The notes: generated by a model not told the origin, from the sequence alone. A stretch of DNA of 60,616 bases from Acidobacteriota bacterium (GCA_018268835.1 JAFDVU010000015.1:1-60616); one strand, 5' to 3'; numbered from the stretch's first letter, positions 1 to 9,534 are shown. Numbers and translations: made by a program.

Positions 1-590
1 TAGCCGCGATGCGCCGGCCCCACGTCGCCATCGGGGCGGTAATAGTCGGCATCCATCGCGCCCAGGCTCGGGATGGCGTGGACCAGGAACAGGCGGCCCT
101 GCACGGTGGCGGTGAAACCCGCGGCCCAGCGCGCGACCTGCTCGGATTTCGGTCCCAAATCTACCGCGCACGCCACGTTCGGAAATCCGGTGTGGCAGGC
201 GCCGGCCGCGTTCTCCAGATGCGCGCCGGTGAAAACCGGGCACTCGGTTTCGTCCAGCACGCGGGTTGTGACCGAGCCGAGCAGCAACTGCCGAAAGGGC
301 CCGTAGCCATGCGTCGCCATGGCGATCAGGCCGAAGCGTCCGGAGCGGGCCGTCTCCACGATGACGCGCGCCGGGTCTCCTCCGGCGACTTCGGCGGCGA
401 ACGGCGTCTCCCCGAGTTCCCGGCGGCCGACGTCTTCCAGACGGTCGCGCAATTCCGTGGCCGGGGGACCGACGTGCAGAAGGGTGATGGAAGAGTGGAA
501 ACAGTGAGCCAGCGCGCAAACGCAGCGCAGGGTCGATCCCGAGGCTTCGGAGAAATCCACCGGAGCCAGGATCGCATCGATCCGCAGCAT
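1..590 (-). CDS. Universal stress protein (UspA family), C-terminus cut by window edge
   Basis: The reading frame starts at the ATG at 590 (MLRIDAILAPVDFSEAS) and runs off the left end, so about 196 residues are visible. The N-terminal beta-strand 'ILAPVDFS' is the usual Usp opening. The later segment 'MATHGYGPFRQLLLGS' carries the glycine-rich nucleotide-binding signature of ATP-binding Usp proteins. The visible part already exceeds one 140-residue Usp domain, so the full protein is probably a tandem Usp; this is inference because the end is missing. It lies 33 bp downstream of glpD on the same strand and may be the last gene of the glp operon. The family is cytoplasmic and binds ATP/AMP under stress; the specific role is unknown. 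Confidence 0.85.
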   Translation of the reverse strand, partial: MLRIDAILAPVDFSEASGSTLRCVCALAHCFHSSITLLHVGPPATELRDRLEDVGRRELGETPFAAEVAGGDPARVIVETARSGRFGLIAMATHGYGPFRQLLLGSVTTRVLDETECPVFTGAHLENAAGACHTGFPNVACAVDLGPKSEQVARWAAGFTATVQGRLFLVHAIPSLGAMDADYYRPDGDVGPAHRG

Positions 591-623
591 GGCTACCTTG
601 ATTGTATCCGGTTCGCCGGATTC

Positions 624-2186
624 TTATGCCGGGAGGTAGCGGCGCGCGACATCGCCGAACTGCGCGAGTTGATCGGCCTTCCACTGTTCGTCGCGGCCAA
701 GTTCCCGCGCCAGCAGGTCCGCCGTGCGCGGCGCCATTTCGATCGCGGCGTGGGCGTTGAGGAAGAGCGCCCGGGTGCGTCGCGCGAGGACGTCTTCCAG
801 CGTGCGCGCCATCTCCTCGCGCGCGGCCCACACGATTTCCGCGCCCGTGTAGGGCAGCGCGGCGTGCAGCGGTTCGGCCAGCGCGGGGTCTCCGTCTTCC
901 AGTCTGCGAATGGAAGGCGCGTCGGATCCGTAGACGCGCAGGTGGCCGAACTTCTCGGCCGACGCGTGGAAGCCGTGGATGTTGAGGTGCGTGGTCACGC
1001 ACGGCTTCTCGGCCAGGCGCGCCAGCGTGGCCGCCTGATTCACACAGTCTTCGGCCATGTGCCGGTAGGTGGTCCACTTGCCGCCACTGATGGTGAGCAT
1101 CGCGGAATTCTCGATCCGGATCGTGTGGCCGCGCGAGAGCGCCGCGGTGTTGTCGCTTTGCCCCGCGCGCACCAGCGGGCGAATGCCCGCGAAGACGCTC
1201 AGGACGTCGTCGCGCGAAGGGCTCTTGGCGAGATAGAGCGAGGCCGTCTGCAGGATGAACTCGATCTCCTGCTCCATGGCGACAGGTTCGAGCGCGGCCT
1301 CGGCCACCGGCGTGTCGGTGGTGCCGACCAGCGTGTGGCCGTGCCACGGGATGGCGAACATGACGCGCCCGTCGCTGGTGTGGGGCACCATGATGGCGCT
1401 GTCGCCGGCAAGGAACGAATGGTCGAAGACGAGGTGGATCCCCTGGCTCGCCGCGACGATCGGTTCCACGCCCGGTTCGGCCATGCGCCGCAGTCCGTCG
1501 GCGAAGGGACCGGTCGCGTTGATCACGATCCGCGCGCGGTGCTCGAACTCCTCGCCGGTTTCGACGTCGCGGAAGCGCGCGCCATCGACGAACCCCTCGG
1601 CATCCCTGGTCAGCGCGGTGACCTGTGTGTAGTTGAGGAGCACGGCGCCCTGCTCGGCGGCGGTGGATACGAGATTGATGAGCAGACGGGAATCGTCGAA
1701 CTGTCCGTCGAAGTAAACCACCCCGCCGCGCAGTCCCTCGGTCTTGATCGTGGGCAGGCGCTCCAGCGTCTCCTCCTTGGAGAGAATGCGGGAAGCGCCG
1801 AATCCGTACTTGCCGGCCAGCAGGTTGTAGAGCTTTAGCCCGATGCCGTAGAAGGGCGCTTCCCACCAGTCGTAGTTGGGCACCACGAAGGCCAGGTTCC
1901 GCACCAGGTGCGGGGCGTTCTCCAGCAGCAGTCCGCGCTCCTTGAGCGCTTCCATGACCAGCGAGAGGTTGCCCTGCTCGAGATAGCGGACGCCGCCGTG
2001 AACCAGTTTGGTGCTCCGGCTGGAAGTACCCTTGCCGAAATCGCTCTGCTCGAGGAGGAGGACGTCGTAGCCGCGCGTCGCCGCGTCGATGGCGACGCCG
2101 GCTCCGGTTGCGCCTCCGCCGGCGACGATCATGTCCCACGGTTGCTTGCGCGCGCGCAGGCGCTGGTACATCTCGGATCGGTTCAT
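624..2186 (-). CDS. glpD: Glycerol-3-phosphate dehydrogenase, FAD-dependent
   Basis: A 520-residue protein, the normal length for aerobic GlpD (about 500). The FAD-binding Rossmann motif is at residues 20-30 (VAGGGATGAG), followed by 'FGKGTSSRSTKLVHGGVRYLE', the highly conserved second GlpD block. It oxidises sn-glycerol-3-phosphate to dihydroxyacetone phosphate at the membrane and passes electrons to quinone. I chose the ATG at 2186 (MNRSEMYQRL). An upstream in-frame extension to 2231 would run into the inverted repeat at 2201-2232 and adds an unfamiliar basic leader. Upstream on the same strand are an Oar-like receptor and glpT, so uptake and oxidation of glycerol-3-phosphate are encoded together. 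Confidence 0.95.
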   Translation of the reverse strand: MNRSEMYQRLRARKQPWDMIVAGGGATGAGVAIDAATRGYDVLLLEQSDFGKGTSSRSTKLVHGGVRYLEQGNLSLVMEALKERGLLLENAPHLVRNLAFVVPNYDWWEAPFYGIGLKLYNLLAGKYGFGASRILSKEETLERLPTIKTEGLRGGVVYFDGQFDDSRLLINLVSTAAEQGAVLLNYTQVTALTRDAEGFVDGARFRDVETGEEFEHRARIVINATGPFADGLRRMAEPGVEPIVAASQGIHLVFDHSFLAGDSAIMVPHTSDGRVMFAIPWHGHTLVGTTDTPVAEAALEPVAMEQEIEFILQTASLYLAKSPSRDDVLSVFAGIRPLVRAGQSDNTAALSRGHTIRIENSAMLTISGGKWTTYRHMAEDCVNQAATLARLAEKPCVTTHLNIHGFHASAEKFGHLRVYGSDAPSIRRLEDGDPALAEPLHAALPYTGAEIVWAAREEMARTLEDVLARRTRALFLNAHAAIEMAPRTADLLARELGRDEQWKADQLAQFGDVARRYLPA

Positions 2187-2200
2187 GTCGAAATCGCGCC

Positions 2201-2232
2201 GGTGGCGCGCCGCGACCGTGCCGCGCGCCACC
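2201..2232. other. GC-rich inverted repeat between the Oar gene and glpD
   Basis: Perfect 10-bp arms GGTGGCGCGC (2201-2210) and GCGCGCCACC (2223-2232) are separated by 12 nt. The repeat sits just after the stop codon of the Oar-like gene and 15 bp before the glpD start. There is no T-run after it in the leftward direction, so it looks more like an mRNA-stabilising or partial-termination hairpin than a classical terminator. Confidence 0.6.
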
Positions 2233-2246
2233 AGCGGGCTTTTCCA

Positions 2247-5200
2247 TTAGAACATGAGCTTCAGCGCGAACTGAATCTGCCGCGCCGGAAACGCGCTGCG
2301 GATGGTGCCGAACGCTGCGCTGGTGATGTCCGTCGTCGGCGGTCCGAAATTGGTGTGGTTCATGATGTTGAAAAACTCCGAGCGGAACTGCAGGGCCGTG
2401 CCCTCCCGTCCCGGCAGCCGGAAACGCTTGTTCAGCCCCATGTCCCATTGCCAGAAGTTCGGACCGCGGAAGGAATTCCGGCCCACGTTGCCGAAAGGCG
2501 CGCTGGCCGTCGGCACGGCGAACGCCGCCTTGTTGAAGTACTGGTCGATCATCGAAACGCCGCTTGGCCGCGTCGGATCGCCAACCAGGTTGGGCCGCTG
2601 TGTGGCCACGCCGCGCCACTCGGCGAGCCGCCCGGTCGCGTCCAGCGCGGAGGACGGAGTGTAGGAGACGTTGATCGGGAGTCCCGAGTTCGCCGTGTTG
2701 ATGGCGTTGATCTCCCATCCGCCCGCGATCGCGTCGAGCACGCCGTTCCAACTGGAGCCGAACCGGCGGCCCCGTCCGAACGGCGCGCGATACACCACGC
2801 TGCTCACATTGAGCAGCGTGACATCGTAGCTGGTGGGGCCGCGTTCGTTCCTCAGGTCGCGGATGTTCTGCACCGTCACGTTGTTTTCAAGCGCCTGCTC
2901 CGTGTTGCCCAGCGCCTTCGACCAGGTGAAGGAGTTGAGGAAGTATAGGCCGGAGGCGAAGCGGCGTTCCACGCGCGCCGAGAAGCCGTTGTAGGCGGTC
3001 TGGCCGGCGGGATCGACCCAGGTGATGGCGCCGAACGCCTGATTCGGCCGTCGCGCCTGCGTGCCCAGGCTCTGCCCCGGTTGGTTGGGCAGCGCCGCGT
3101 TGTAGTCGCTGAGGATCGGCACGCGCAGGCTGTGGCTGCCGGTGTATCCGAGTTCGACCACCCAGTTCCCGGGGAGTTCGCGTTGCAGCGAGCCAAACCA
3201 CGTCTGCACGTACGGCCAGCGCGTGTCGCGCGGAATATAGGCCACGTTGGCGTTGACCGGGTTGAAATTCGCAGGGGTGGCGAGTCCGGCCGGAAACGCA
3301 TTCTGTGTAGTCAGGAACGAAGCCGGTGGCGATCCTCCGGCCGGGATGGATTGATTGATGGTGGCGATGTTTACCTGCGGGCCGTTGATGCCGAGTTCGT
3401 CGGCGCTGCCCAGCCGGTTCAGGTGGACGTAGCTGATGCCGTAGCCGCCGCGGAATACCGTCTTGGGATTGAAGCTATAGGCCAGCCCCAGGCGCGGCGC
3501 CCAGTCGCGGTAATCGGGATTGACCAGGCTGCGGTCGTAGAGGCTGCCGTTCTTCGCCGCGATCATGGTGTTGGTGACGGGGTCGTAATTGGAGAGCACG
3601 TTGTCCCGTTCCCAGCGCGGAGTGGCGAATTCCCAACGCAAGCCGAGGTTCAGGGTCAGTTTCGACGTGACGTGGAAGTCGTCCTGGAAGTAGAGGAAGT
3701 AGTCGCGCTGCCGATAGTTGCCCACCAGCCAGTTCGCCAACTGGATCTGGTTGGGCAGGCCGAACATGAAGTCGGCGAGGTTATAGCTGGCCGCGTCGTT
3801 CGCGATGGTGCATGTGGAGGGTTGTCCGAGTTGCGCGCAGGTGGGTTTGCTGAAGGACCCGGCGTAGCCGAGCAGGCCGTAGACCGGGTTGATGTCCATC
3901 ACCTCGGTGTGGATCGTGTGCATCTCGCCGCCCATCTTGAGCGCATGGCGGCCCTTCATCCAGGTGTAGTTGACCTTCGGGTTCCAGGTCGTCGGATGCT
4001 GAAATTGCGGATTGGTGGCCTGGCGCCCGATGATGCCGGTAGTGAAGCCGGTGATGTTCTGGGTGTTGAGCCCGCCGGTGAGATCGGAGAACGTCGGCAG
4101 CCCGGGAATATTGTAGATGTCGGCCATGCTGGCCCCGCCGAGGAACGGGGGCGCCTTCCCGGCGCGCATGTGAGTAAAGCTCATGCGGAACTCGATGAGC
4201 GATGTCGGCGTGACGGTCCAGGTGTAGCCCAGGGCCGCGGCCTGGCTGAGCGTGCGCACGTAGCCGTTGCCGCTTCCGCCCGACGGTCCCTGTATGTAGG
4301 GCGAATAGAACTGGTTGTCCTTGCGCTGGCTGAAGCGCAGAAACATCGTCATTTTGTCGTTGATCTGATCGTCGAGTTTGGCGTCGTACTTGTCGGCGTA
4401 GTCGCGCGGATTGAGCATCAGTTGCGTGTAGTTGTTGGCGCGAGTGCTGCCGGCCGCGACGGCGGGCAGATCGGTGAGCACCTTCTTCGCAAACGCCGTC
4501 ATCGGGATCGCCGTGCCGGCCGGGTAAACCACCCCGGTCAGCGGGCTGACCACGGAGACCGGCAGGATGCCCGCGCGATCGTTCATGTTGGGAATCGTCG
4601 CCGCGTAGTACGTCTTCTGCAGGTGGCGGAAACCTTCGTAATCGGCGAAGAAGAAGAGTTTGTTCTTGATGAACGGTCCGCCCACGGTGCCGCCGAACTG
4701 GTTGCGGTGCATCGTGGGTTTGACTCCGCCGGCCGGCTTGAAGAAGCCCACCGCGTTCAAGTCCGTATTGCGCAGGAATTCGTACAGCGTGCCGTGCAGT
4801 TGATTGGTGCCGCTGCGCATGACGGCGTTGACCACGGCTCCGCCCACGCGTCCGTATTCCGCGCTGAAGTTGCTGGTGATGACCTTGAATTCGGCCACCG
4901 CGTCCGGAGACGGCTGCGCCACCTGGTTGGAGAATCCCTGGTTGCTGGTGGAGTAGGCGTTGTTGTCCATGCCGTCCAGCAGGAAGTTGTTGTACGTGCT
5001 GCGCATCCCGTTCACGTTGAAGGCGCCTTCGCGCGGCGTGGTGTCGGTCATGGCGATGGGCGACTTGTGGACGTTGGTGGAGAGCAGCGCTAAGTCGGAG
5101 TAATTGCGGCCGTTGAGCGGCAGCTCCACAATCTGCTGCGTGTGGATCACCTGGCCGTGCTCGCTGGAGTCGGTCTCCAGCGCGGCGGCGACTCCGCTCA

Positions 5201-5555
5201 CCTCCACCGATTCGGTGACGGCGCCGACCTGCATGGTGACGTTCACGCGCTGGCGGGCGTTCACGTTGACGGTCACGTTGGTGGTGGTGAATTTCGTGAA
5301 GCCGGCGTGCTCTACCACAATGGTGTAGCGGCCGACCTTCACGTTGAAGAAGTCATAGTTGCCGTTCTCGTCCGTGGTCGTCCTGGCCTGAATGCCGGTG
5401 TCCTGATTAGTCAGGATAACGTTCGCCTGGGGTATGGCAGCCCCGGAGACGTCGGTCACGGTACCGAGCACTTCCGCGGTCTCGAACTGCCCCAGCAACA
5501 GTGCCGGGAAGAGGAGACACACCAGGATTAGAGCGATTCGCGTGAACGTGTTCAT
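2247..5555 (-). CDS. Oar-like TonB-dependent outer-membrane protein with carboxypeptidase-regulatory-like domain (Oar 1)
   Basis: 1102 residues. A signal peptide occupies residues 1-22 (cleavage near ALLLGQ). A carboxypeptidase-regulatory-like beta-sandwich follows at about 25-115 (GTVTDVSGAAIPQANV...GNYDFFNVKVGRYTI). A plug-like region is at about 130-260 ('IVELPLNGRNYSDL', 'AEYGRVGGAVVNAVMRSGTN'), then a long beta-barrel ending in LKLMF with the terminal aromatic expected of outer-membrane proteins. Start supported by TGGAGGT 7 nt upstream of ATG 5555. This family is massively expanded in acidobacteria, and the ligand is generally unknown. Its place between glpT and glpD suggests transport of a glycerophosphate-containing compound; that is inference from context only. 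Confidence 0.9.
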   Translation of the reverse strand: MNTFTRIALILVCLLFPALLLGQFETAEVLGTVTDVSGAAIPQANVILTNQDTGIQARTTTDENGNYDFFNVKVGRYTIVVEHAGFTKFTTTNVTVNVNARQRVNVTMQVGAVTESVEVSGVAAALETDSSEHGQVIHTQQIVELPLNGRNYSDLALLSTNVHKSPIAMTDTTPREGAFNVNGMRSTYNNFLLDGMDNNAYSTSNQGFSNQVAQPSPDAVAEFKVITSNFSAEYGRVGGAVVNAVMRSGTNQLHGTLYEFLRNTDLNAVGFFKPAGGVKPTMHRNQFGGTVGGPFIKNKLFFFADYEGFRHLQKTYYAATIPNMNDRAGILPVSVVSPLTGVVYPAGTAIPMTAFAKKVLTDLPAVAAGSTRANNYTQLMLNPRDYADKYDAKLDDQINDKMTMFLRFSQRKDNQFYSPYIQGPSGGSGNGYVRTLSQAAALGYTWTVTPTSLIEFRMSFTHMRAGKAPPFLGGASMADIYNIPGLPTFSDLTGGLNTQNITGFTTGIIGRQATNPQFQHPTTWNPKVNYTWMKGRHALKMGGEMHTIHTEVMDINPVYGLLGYAGSFSKPTCAQLGQPSTCTIANDAASYNLADFMFGLPNQIQLANWLVGNYRQRDYFLYFQDDFHVTSKLTLNLGLRWEFATPRWERDNVLSNYDPVTNTMIAAKNGSLYDRSLVNPDYRDWAPRLGLAYSFNPKTVFRGGYGISYVHLNRLGSADELGINGPQVNIATINQSIPAGGSPPASFLTTQNAFPAGLATPANFNPVNANVAYIPRDTRWPYVQTWFGSLQRELPGNWVVELGYTGSHSLRVPILSDYNAALPNQPGQSLGTQARRPNQAFGAITWVDPAGQTAYNGFSARVERRFASGLYFLNSFTWSKALGNTEQALENNVTVQNIRDLRNERGPTSYDVTLLNVSSVVYRAPFGRGRRFGSSWNGVLDAIAGGWEINAINTANSGLPINVSYTPSSALDATGRLAEWRGVATQRPNLVGDPTRPSGVSMIDQYFNKAAFAVPTASAPFGNVGRNSFRGPNFWQWDMGLNKRFRLPGREGTALQFRSEFFNIMNHTNFGPPTTDITSAAFGTIRSAFPARQIQFALKLMF

Positions 5556-5612
5556 CGTTTTTACCTCCAGTTGATAGTCGCAACCGGGTATTTCGGGACG
5601 GTTACGCCGGGG

Positions 5613-6995
5613 TTACCCGCGCGTAAAATCGGTGGAACAAGTCTCGTGATCCTTACGATCCAGCTTGGACGTGCTCGCCACCGTGTGTGGCCGCAGTTTC
5701 CATGTGAGAGAAAGCAGCAGGATCCCCAGAAACGTCGAAACCAGGATGGCCCAGAACGCGGCGTTCCAGCCGTAGCGCTCGGCTAGTGTGCCGATGCCCT
5801 TGCCCTGAACGGTGCGTCCCAGGTATCCGAACAAGCCGATGAAGCCGGCGGCGGTGCCGACGGCTTTCTTCGAGGTGAAATCGAGCCCGGTAACCCCCAG
5901 CAACATCACCGGCGGATAAACGAAGAAGCCGACGACGCCGAACAGCGTGAAATCCAGCCACAGCATTCCGCGCGGCGTGTACAGAATGCCGGCGAAGGCG
6001 AGGAACACGGGAATCATGCAGACCATGCTGATCATGCCGCGTCGTCCGCCGGCTTTGTCGGAGAGCCAGCCCATGAGGATGGTGCTGAAGATGCCGGCGA
6101 ACTCGAAGATCGCCGTGCTCATGCCCCCGCCCGTCAGTGTGGCGCCTTTTACTTCCTTGAGAAAAGTAGGGCCCCAGTCGAGCATGCTGTAGCGCGCAAT
6201 GTAGACGAAGAAATTCGCGGCGGCGAAGAGCCAGAGATATCGGTTCTTGAGCACGTAGTGGAGCAACAACTCACGCGTGCCTAACTCTACCTCGCGGTCG
6301 CGAGGTCCGGACGCCGGATAGTCCTGCCTATACTCTTCGACCGGCGGAAGCCCCAGCGACTGCGGCGTATCCCGCAGCCTGAGAATCAGGTACACCGCGC
6401 ACAGGATCGCCAGCACGCCCGGCACATAGAACGCGCCGCGCCATCCCATCCAGGCTGTGCTGTAAGCGGCGATCAGCCCGGTCAATCCGCCGCCCACGTT
6501 GTGCGCGATGTTCCAGAAGGCGAAGATGGTGCCGCGCTCGCGCACGCTGTACCAGTGGCCCAGGGAGCGGCCGCATGGCCCCCACCCCATCCCCTGTACG
6601 AGTCCGTTGAGGGTCCACAGAGCCAGGTGGACGCCGTAGCTGGAGACCGCTCCGAAGAGGAAGTTACACAGCGCCGTGAGCAGCAGCCCAGCGGGCATGA
6701 AATAGCGGGGGTTGCTGCGGTCTGACACCGCGCCCATGAGGAACTTACCCACCCCGTAGGCGATCGCGGTCAAAGCCAGCATATCGCCGATCTGGCCCTT
6801 GCTGTAACTCAAGGCTTCGCCCATCTCTTTGGATACGACGGGCAGGTTGTTGCGAACGAAATAGAAGGTGGCGTAGCCGATGAAGGTCGATTCCAGGATC
6901 TGCCAGCGGAATCGCGGGTACAGCCGTTTTACCTGTTCATCGGGCAGACGGGCAACATGCGGAGCCGGTCGAAGCATGGCGCTGACACGGTTCAT
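5613..6995 (-). CDS. glpT: MFS organophosphate:phosphate antiporter, glycerol-3-phosphate transporter type
   Basis: 460 residues, close to GlpT/UhpT (about 450), with twelve hydrophobic segments. The N-terminal block '[23 protein letters not shown]' and '[16 protein letters not shown]' match the organophosphate:Pi antiporter (OPA) family, where paired arginines bind phosphate. The ATG at 6995 is preceded by AAGGAGT at ideal spacing; a longer frame to 7052 would overlap the promoter. It is the first gene of a leftward operon with an Oar receptor 57 bp downstream, then glpD. The substrate could be another organophosphate, but glpD and glpQ neighbours make glycerol-3-phosphate most likely. Confidence 0.88.
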   Translation of the reverse strand: MNRVSAMLRPAPHVARLPDEQVKRLYPRFRWQILESTFIGYATFYFVRNNLPVVSKEMGEALSYSKGQIGDMLALTAIAYGVGKFLMGAVSDRSNPRYFMPAGLLLTALCNFLFGAVSSYGVHLALWTLNGLVQGMGWGPCGRSLGHWYSVRERGTIFAFWNIAHNVGGGLTGLIAAYSTAWMGWRGAFYVPGVLAILCAVYLILRLRDTPQSLGLPPVEEYRQDYPASGPRDREVELGTRELLLHYVLKNRYLWLFAAANFFVYIARYSMLDWGPTFLKEVKGATLTGGGMSTAIFEFAGIFSTILMGWLSDKAGGRRGMISMVCMIPVFLAFAGILYTPRGMLWLDFTLFGVVGFFVYPPVMLLGVTGLDFTSKKAVGTAAGFIGLFGYLGRTVQGKGIGTLAERYGWNAAFWAILVSTFLGILLLSLTWKLRPHTVASTSKLDRKDHETCSTDFTRG

Positions 6996-7003
6996 CAGAC
7001 TCC

Positions 7004-7031
7004 TTGGCAATATTTCTGCGTTCAATATAGG
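7004..7031 (+). promoter_or_regulatory. Possible divergent promoter for glpQ
   Basis: TTGGCA (7004-7009) and TATAGG (7026-7031) with 16-bp spacing lie just upstream of glpQ. The -10 box shares bases with the -10 box of the glpT promoter, so the two polymerases could not occupy the site together. The match is modest. Confidence 0.4.
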
Positions 7032-7052
7032 ACAATCGGATAGTGAGGTCAA
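7024..7052 (-). promoter_or_regulatory. Sigma-70-type promoter for glpT operon
   Basis: Reading leftwards, TTGACC (7052-7047) and TATATT (7029-7024) are separated by 17 bp, each matching consensus at 5 of 6 bases. Transcription would start near 7017, giving a short leader that contains the AAGGAGT ribosome-binding site of glpT. The -35 box overlaps the ribosome-binding site of the divergent glpQ. Confidence 0.65.
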
Positions 7053-7054
7053 CG

Positions 7055-7927
7055 ATGCGGCTGAGAAGACGATTCGCGCAGGTCCTGATGCTCACGCTGA
7101 CGGGTTACATGTCCATGTCCGGACCCCTTGCGGCACAGACCAGGATCCTGGTGCACGGGCATCGCGGCGCGCGCGCCCTGCGCCCCGAGAACACCCTTCC
7201 TGCGTTCGAATACGCAATCGCACAGGGCGTGGACGTGCTGGAGATGGACATGGCGGTGACGAAGGACAACGTCATCGTGATCTCGCACGATCCGATGCTG
7301 CGCGCCCCCGTGTGCACCGGCCCGCGCAATAACGTGGTGATCCACACGCTGACGCTGGCGGAGGTGCGGCAGTGGGCCTGCGGAGAGGTCCGGAATCCGC
7401 TGTTCCCGAAGCAGCAGCCCGTCCCGGGCACCCGCATGCCCACGCTCGACGATGTCTTTCAACTGGTGTCCCGAGGAACGTTCGAGTACAACATCGAAAC
7501 CAAGAGTTTCCCGGAGAAGCCCGAGTACACGCCGCCCCCGGACGAGTTCGCGCGCATGGTGCTCGAGAAGATCCGGCGGTACAAGCTGGAAAAGCGCGTC
7601 ATCCTGCAATCGTTCGATTTCCGCACGCTGGTCTCGATGCGAAAACTGGCGCCGGAGATCCGGCTCTCCGCTCTGACCTCCACCGACAAGCGCGATTTCG
7701 CGGCGATCACGGCGGACGCCGCGCGCGCGGAGATCATCTCGCCGGAGTTCCATCTTGTGACTCCCGCGAAAGTGGAAGCGGCGCACAAGGCCGGCTTGCA
7801 GGTGGTGCCGTGGACGGCCGATACCGAGGCCAACTGGGACCGGCTGATCGAGGCCAAAGTCGACGCGATCATCACGGACGATCCGGCGTCGCTGATCGCC
7901 TACCTCAAGAAGAAGGGATTGCGGTAG
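7055..7927 (+). CDS. glpQ: Secreted glycerophosphodiester phosphodiesterase
   Basis: 290 residues with a signal peptide ([13 protein letters not shown]...PLAAQ, residues 1-28) and a GDPD TIM barrel. Catalytic signatures are visible: '[14 protein letters not shown]' (the general acid/base His and a metal ligand), 'EMDMAVTKD' and 'ISHDP' (second His), and the late '[12 protein letters not shown]' strand. It hydrolyses glycerophosphodiesters to glycerol-3-phosphate plus an alcohol, in the periplasm given the signal. ATG 7055 has GAGGT six bases upstream and is preferred to the GTG at 7043. It diverges from glpT, so product and importer are co-located. Confidence 0.92.
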   Translation: MRLRRRFAQVLMLTLTGYMSMSGPLAAQTRILVHGHRGARALRPENTLPAFEYAIAQGVDVLEMDMAVTKDNVIVISHDPMLRAPVCTGPRNNVVIHTLTLAEVRQWACGEVRNPLFPKQQPVPGTRMPTLDDVFQLVSRGTFEYNIETKSFPEKPEYTPPPDEFARMVLEKIRRYKLEKRVILQSFDFRTLVSMRKLAPEIRLSALTSTDKRDFAAITADAARAEIISPEFHLVTPAKVEAAHKAGLQVVPWTADTEANWDRLIEAKVDAIITDDPASLIAYLKKKGLR

Positions 7928-7930
7928 CCG

Positions 7931-9469
7931 CTACCACGGCGTCTTACGTTCCGGCAGCGGATCGACCGTATCGATCATGCGCGCCATCAGCGTCTCCATC
8001 ATCTCCTGACGGACATCCTTCGCCCCCGGCGAGGCCCACAGGTTCTCCACCTCGCCCGGGTCCTTCCGCAGGTCGTATAACTCTCCCGTGCCGAGGTTGC
8101 GGAAATATGCCAGTTTGTAGCGCCCGGTGCGGATGCATGCGCCCATCGGTGGCGGGTCGTAGAGAAACGACGAATCGAAGTGCTCGGAGTAGATCGAATC
8201 GCGGTGCAACGCGGTCTGCCCGGTGAGGAGGCGGGTGAGGGATCGCCCCTGTACTCCCGAATGGACCGGGATGCCGGCGGCTTCGAGCAGGGTGGGAGCC
8301 AGGTCCACCATCTCCACGAGCGCATCGCTGCGCAATCCGGCCTTGTAACGCGCCGGCCAGCGAATGATCAGCGGCACCCGGATCATACAGTCGTAGAAGT
8401 ACGGCCCCTTGAGGTAGATGCCGTGGTCGCCCAGCATCTCGCCGTGATCGCTCATAAAGACCACGATCGTGTTGCCGGCCTGGCCGGTGTTTTCGAGAAC
8501 GTTCAACATGCGGCCGACCTCCGTATCCACCTGTTCGATCATGGCGTAATATGCGGCCGTGATTGCGCGGTGCGTCGCATCGTCGGTCCTGGCGAAGGAG
8601 AGCGCCGTTCCCGCGTATCCGGCCTGGTGATCCACACGCTGGAACACGGGTTTTGAGTCGAGTTCGCCTTCCTGATAGCGCGGCGAGGGCATTTGAGCGG
8701 GGTCGTAGTGGGCAAGGTAATCCCGGGTGGGCCAGAACGGGTGATGCGGCTGGAAGATGTTCACCGACATCAGCCAGGGGTTGAAGCTGCGCTGCTGGCG
8801 GATGAACTGAATCGCCCGGTCGGAGCACCAGGCCGTCTGCGTGTAAACCGGATCGATGGGGACGCCCCACGCCACCGCGCCCGCGGGCTGTTCCGGCCAC
8901 TTCACGCCGCGGTCCTTCAGCCACTCGCGCCACATGTTCTTTCCAGGCCACTGGTCGGAAAGGTCGTGACTCCACCAGAACACCTGGTAGCCGTCGTCGA
9001 TGCGGTCCTCGCTCCTCCCGCCGGCGCACGGCGACAGGTGCAGTTTTCCGGCCAACCCGCAGGTGTAGCCGTGGTCGGCGAGGATGCGGGTGACCAAACG
9101 TTCACTGGCGCGGACGCGTTGTCCGTTGGCGCGCAAACCCGTGGTGTGGGGGTAGCGGCCGGTGAGGAAACTGGCCCGCGAGGGCGAGCACACCGGGTTC
9201 TGCACGAAGGCGTGAGTGAACGTGACGGACTCGTCCATCAGTTTGCGCAGGTTCGGCGTGCGGATCAGCGGGTTGTTGAAGCCGCCGATCATGTCGAAAC
9301 GAAGTTGGTCGGCGCAGATCCACAGGACGTTGGGCATGGGCCCGCCGCCGGTCTCGCGCGCCGCTTCGGGCCAACTGTGAGGGGCGCGGGTGTCCTGAGC
9401 CGCCGCCTGCGGTGGCGACGCGGCGCCGGCGGCAAACAGAGAAGACCTGAGGATGTCCCGTCGAGTCAT
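7931..9469 (-). CDS. Tat-exported type I sulfatase
   Basis: 512 residues with a twin-arginine leader (MTRRDILRSSLFAAGAA). The alkaline-phosphatase-superfamily metal site 'LWICADQLRFD' is at about 49-59. The formylglycine motif is CSPSR at 94-98, followed by 'ASFLTGRYPHTTG', so the catalytic Cys needs conversion by a formylglycine-generating enzyme not seen in this window. 'FMSDHGEMLGDHG' supplies the second metal-binding Asp-His. The region around the motif resembles choline-sulfatase and phosphonate-monoesterase relatives, but the substrate cannot be assigned. Convergent with glpQ with a 3-bp gap. Confidence 0.9.
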   Translation of the reverse strand: MTRRDILRSSLFAAGAASPPQAAAQDTRAPHSWPEAARETGGGPMPNVLWICADQLRFDMIGGFNNPLIRTPNLRKLMDESVTFTHAFVQNPVCSPSRASFLTGRYPHTTGLRANGQRVRASERLVTRILADHGYTCGLAGKLHLSPCAGGRSEDRIDDGYQVFWWSHDLSDQWPGKNMWREWLKDRGVKWPEQPAGAVAWGVPIDPVYTQTAWCSDRAIQFIRQQRSFNPWLMSVNIFQPHHPFWPTRDYLAHYDPAQMPSPRYQEGELDSKPVFQRVDHQAGYAGTALSFARTDDATHRAITAAYYAMIEQVDTEVGRMLNVLENTGQAGNTIVVFMSDHGEMLGDHGIYLKGPYFYDCMIRVPLIIRWPARYKAGLRSDALVEMVDLAPTLLEAAGIPVHSGVQGRSLTRLLTGQTALHRDSIYSEHFDSSFLYDPPPMGACIRTGRYKLAYFRNLGTGELYDLRKDPGEVENLWASPGAKDVRQEMMETLMARMIDTVDPLPERKTPW

Positions 9470-9534
9470 TCCACTCTCCCGGATCGGCGAAAACCGATGC
9501 CGTCTTCGAGGGTAACTCGAAGCGCCGCGCGGGA

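Noticed and set aside
9..1838. 609-codon rightward open frame at the left edge
   Set aside because: It is antisense to the universal stress gene and glpD; no domain is visible in its product.
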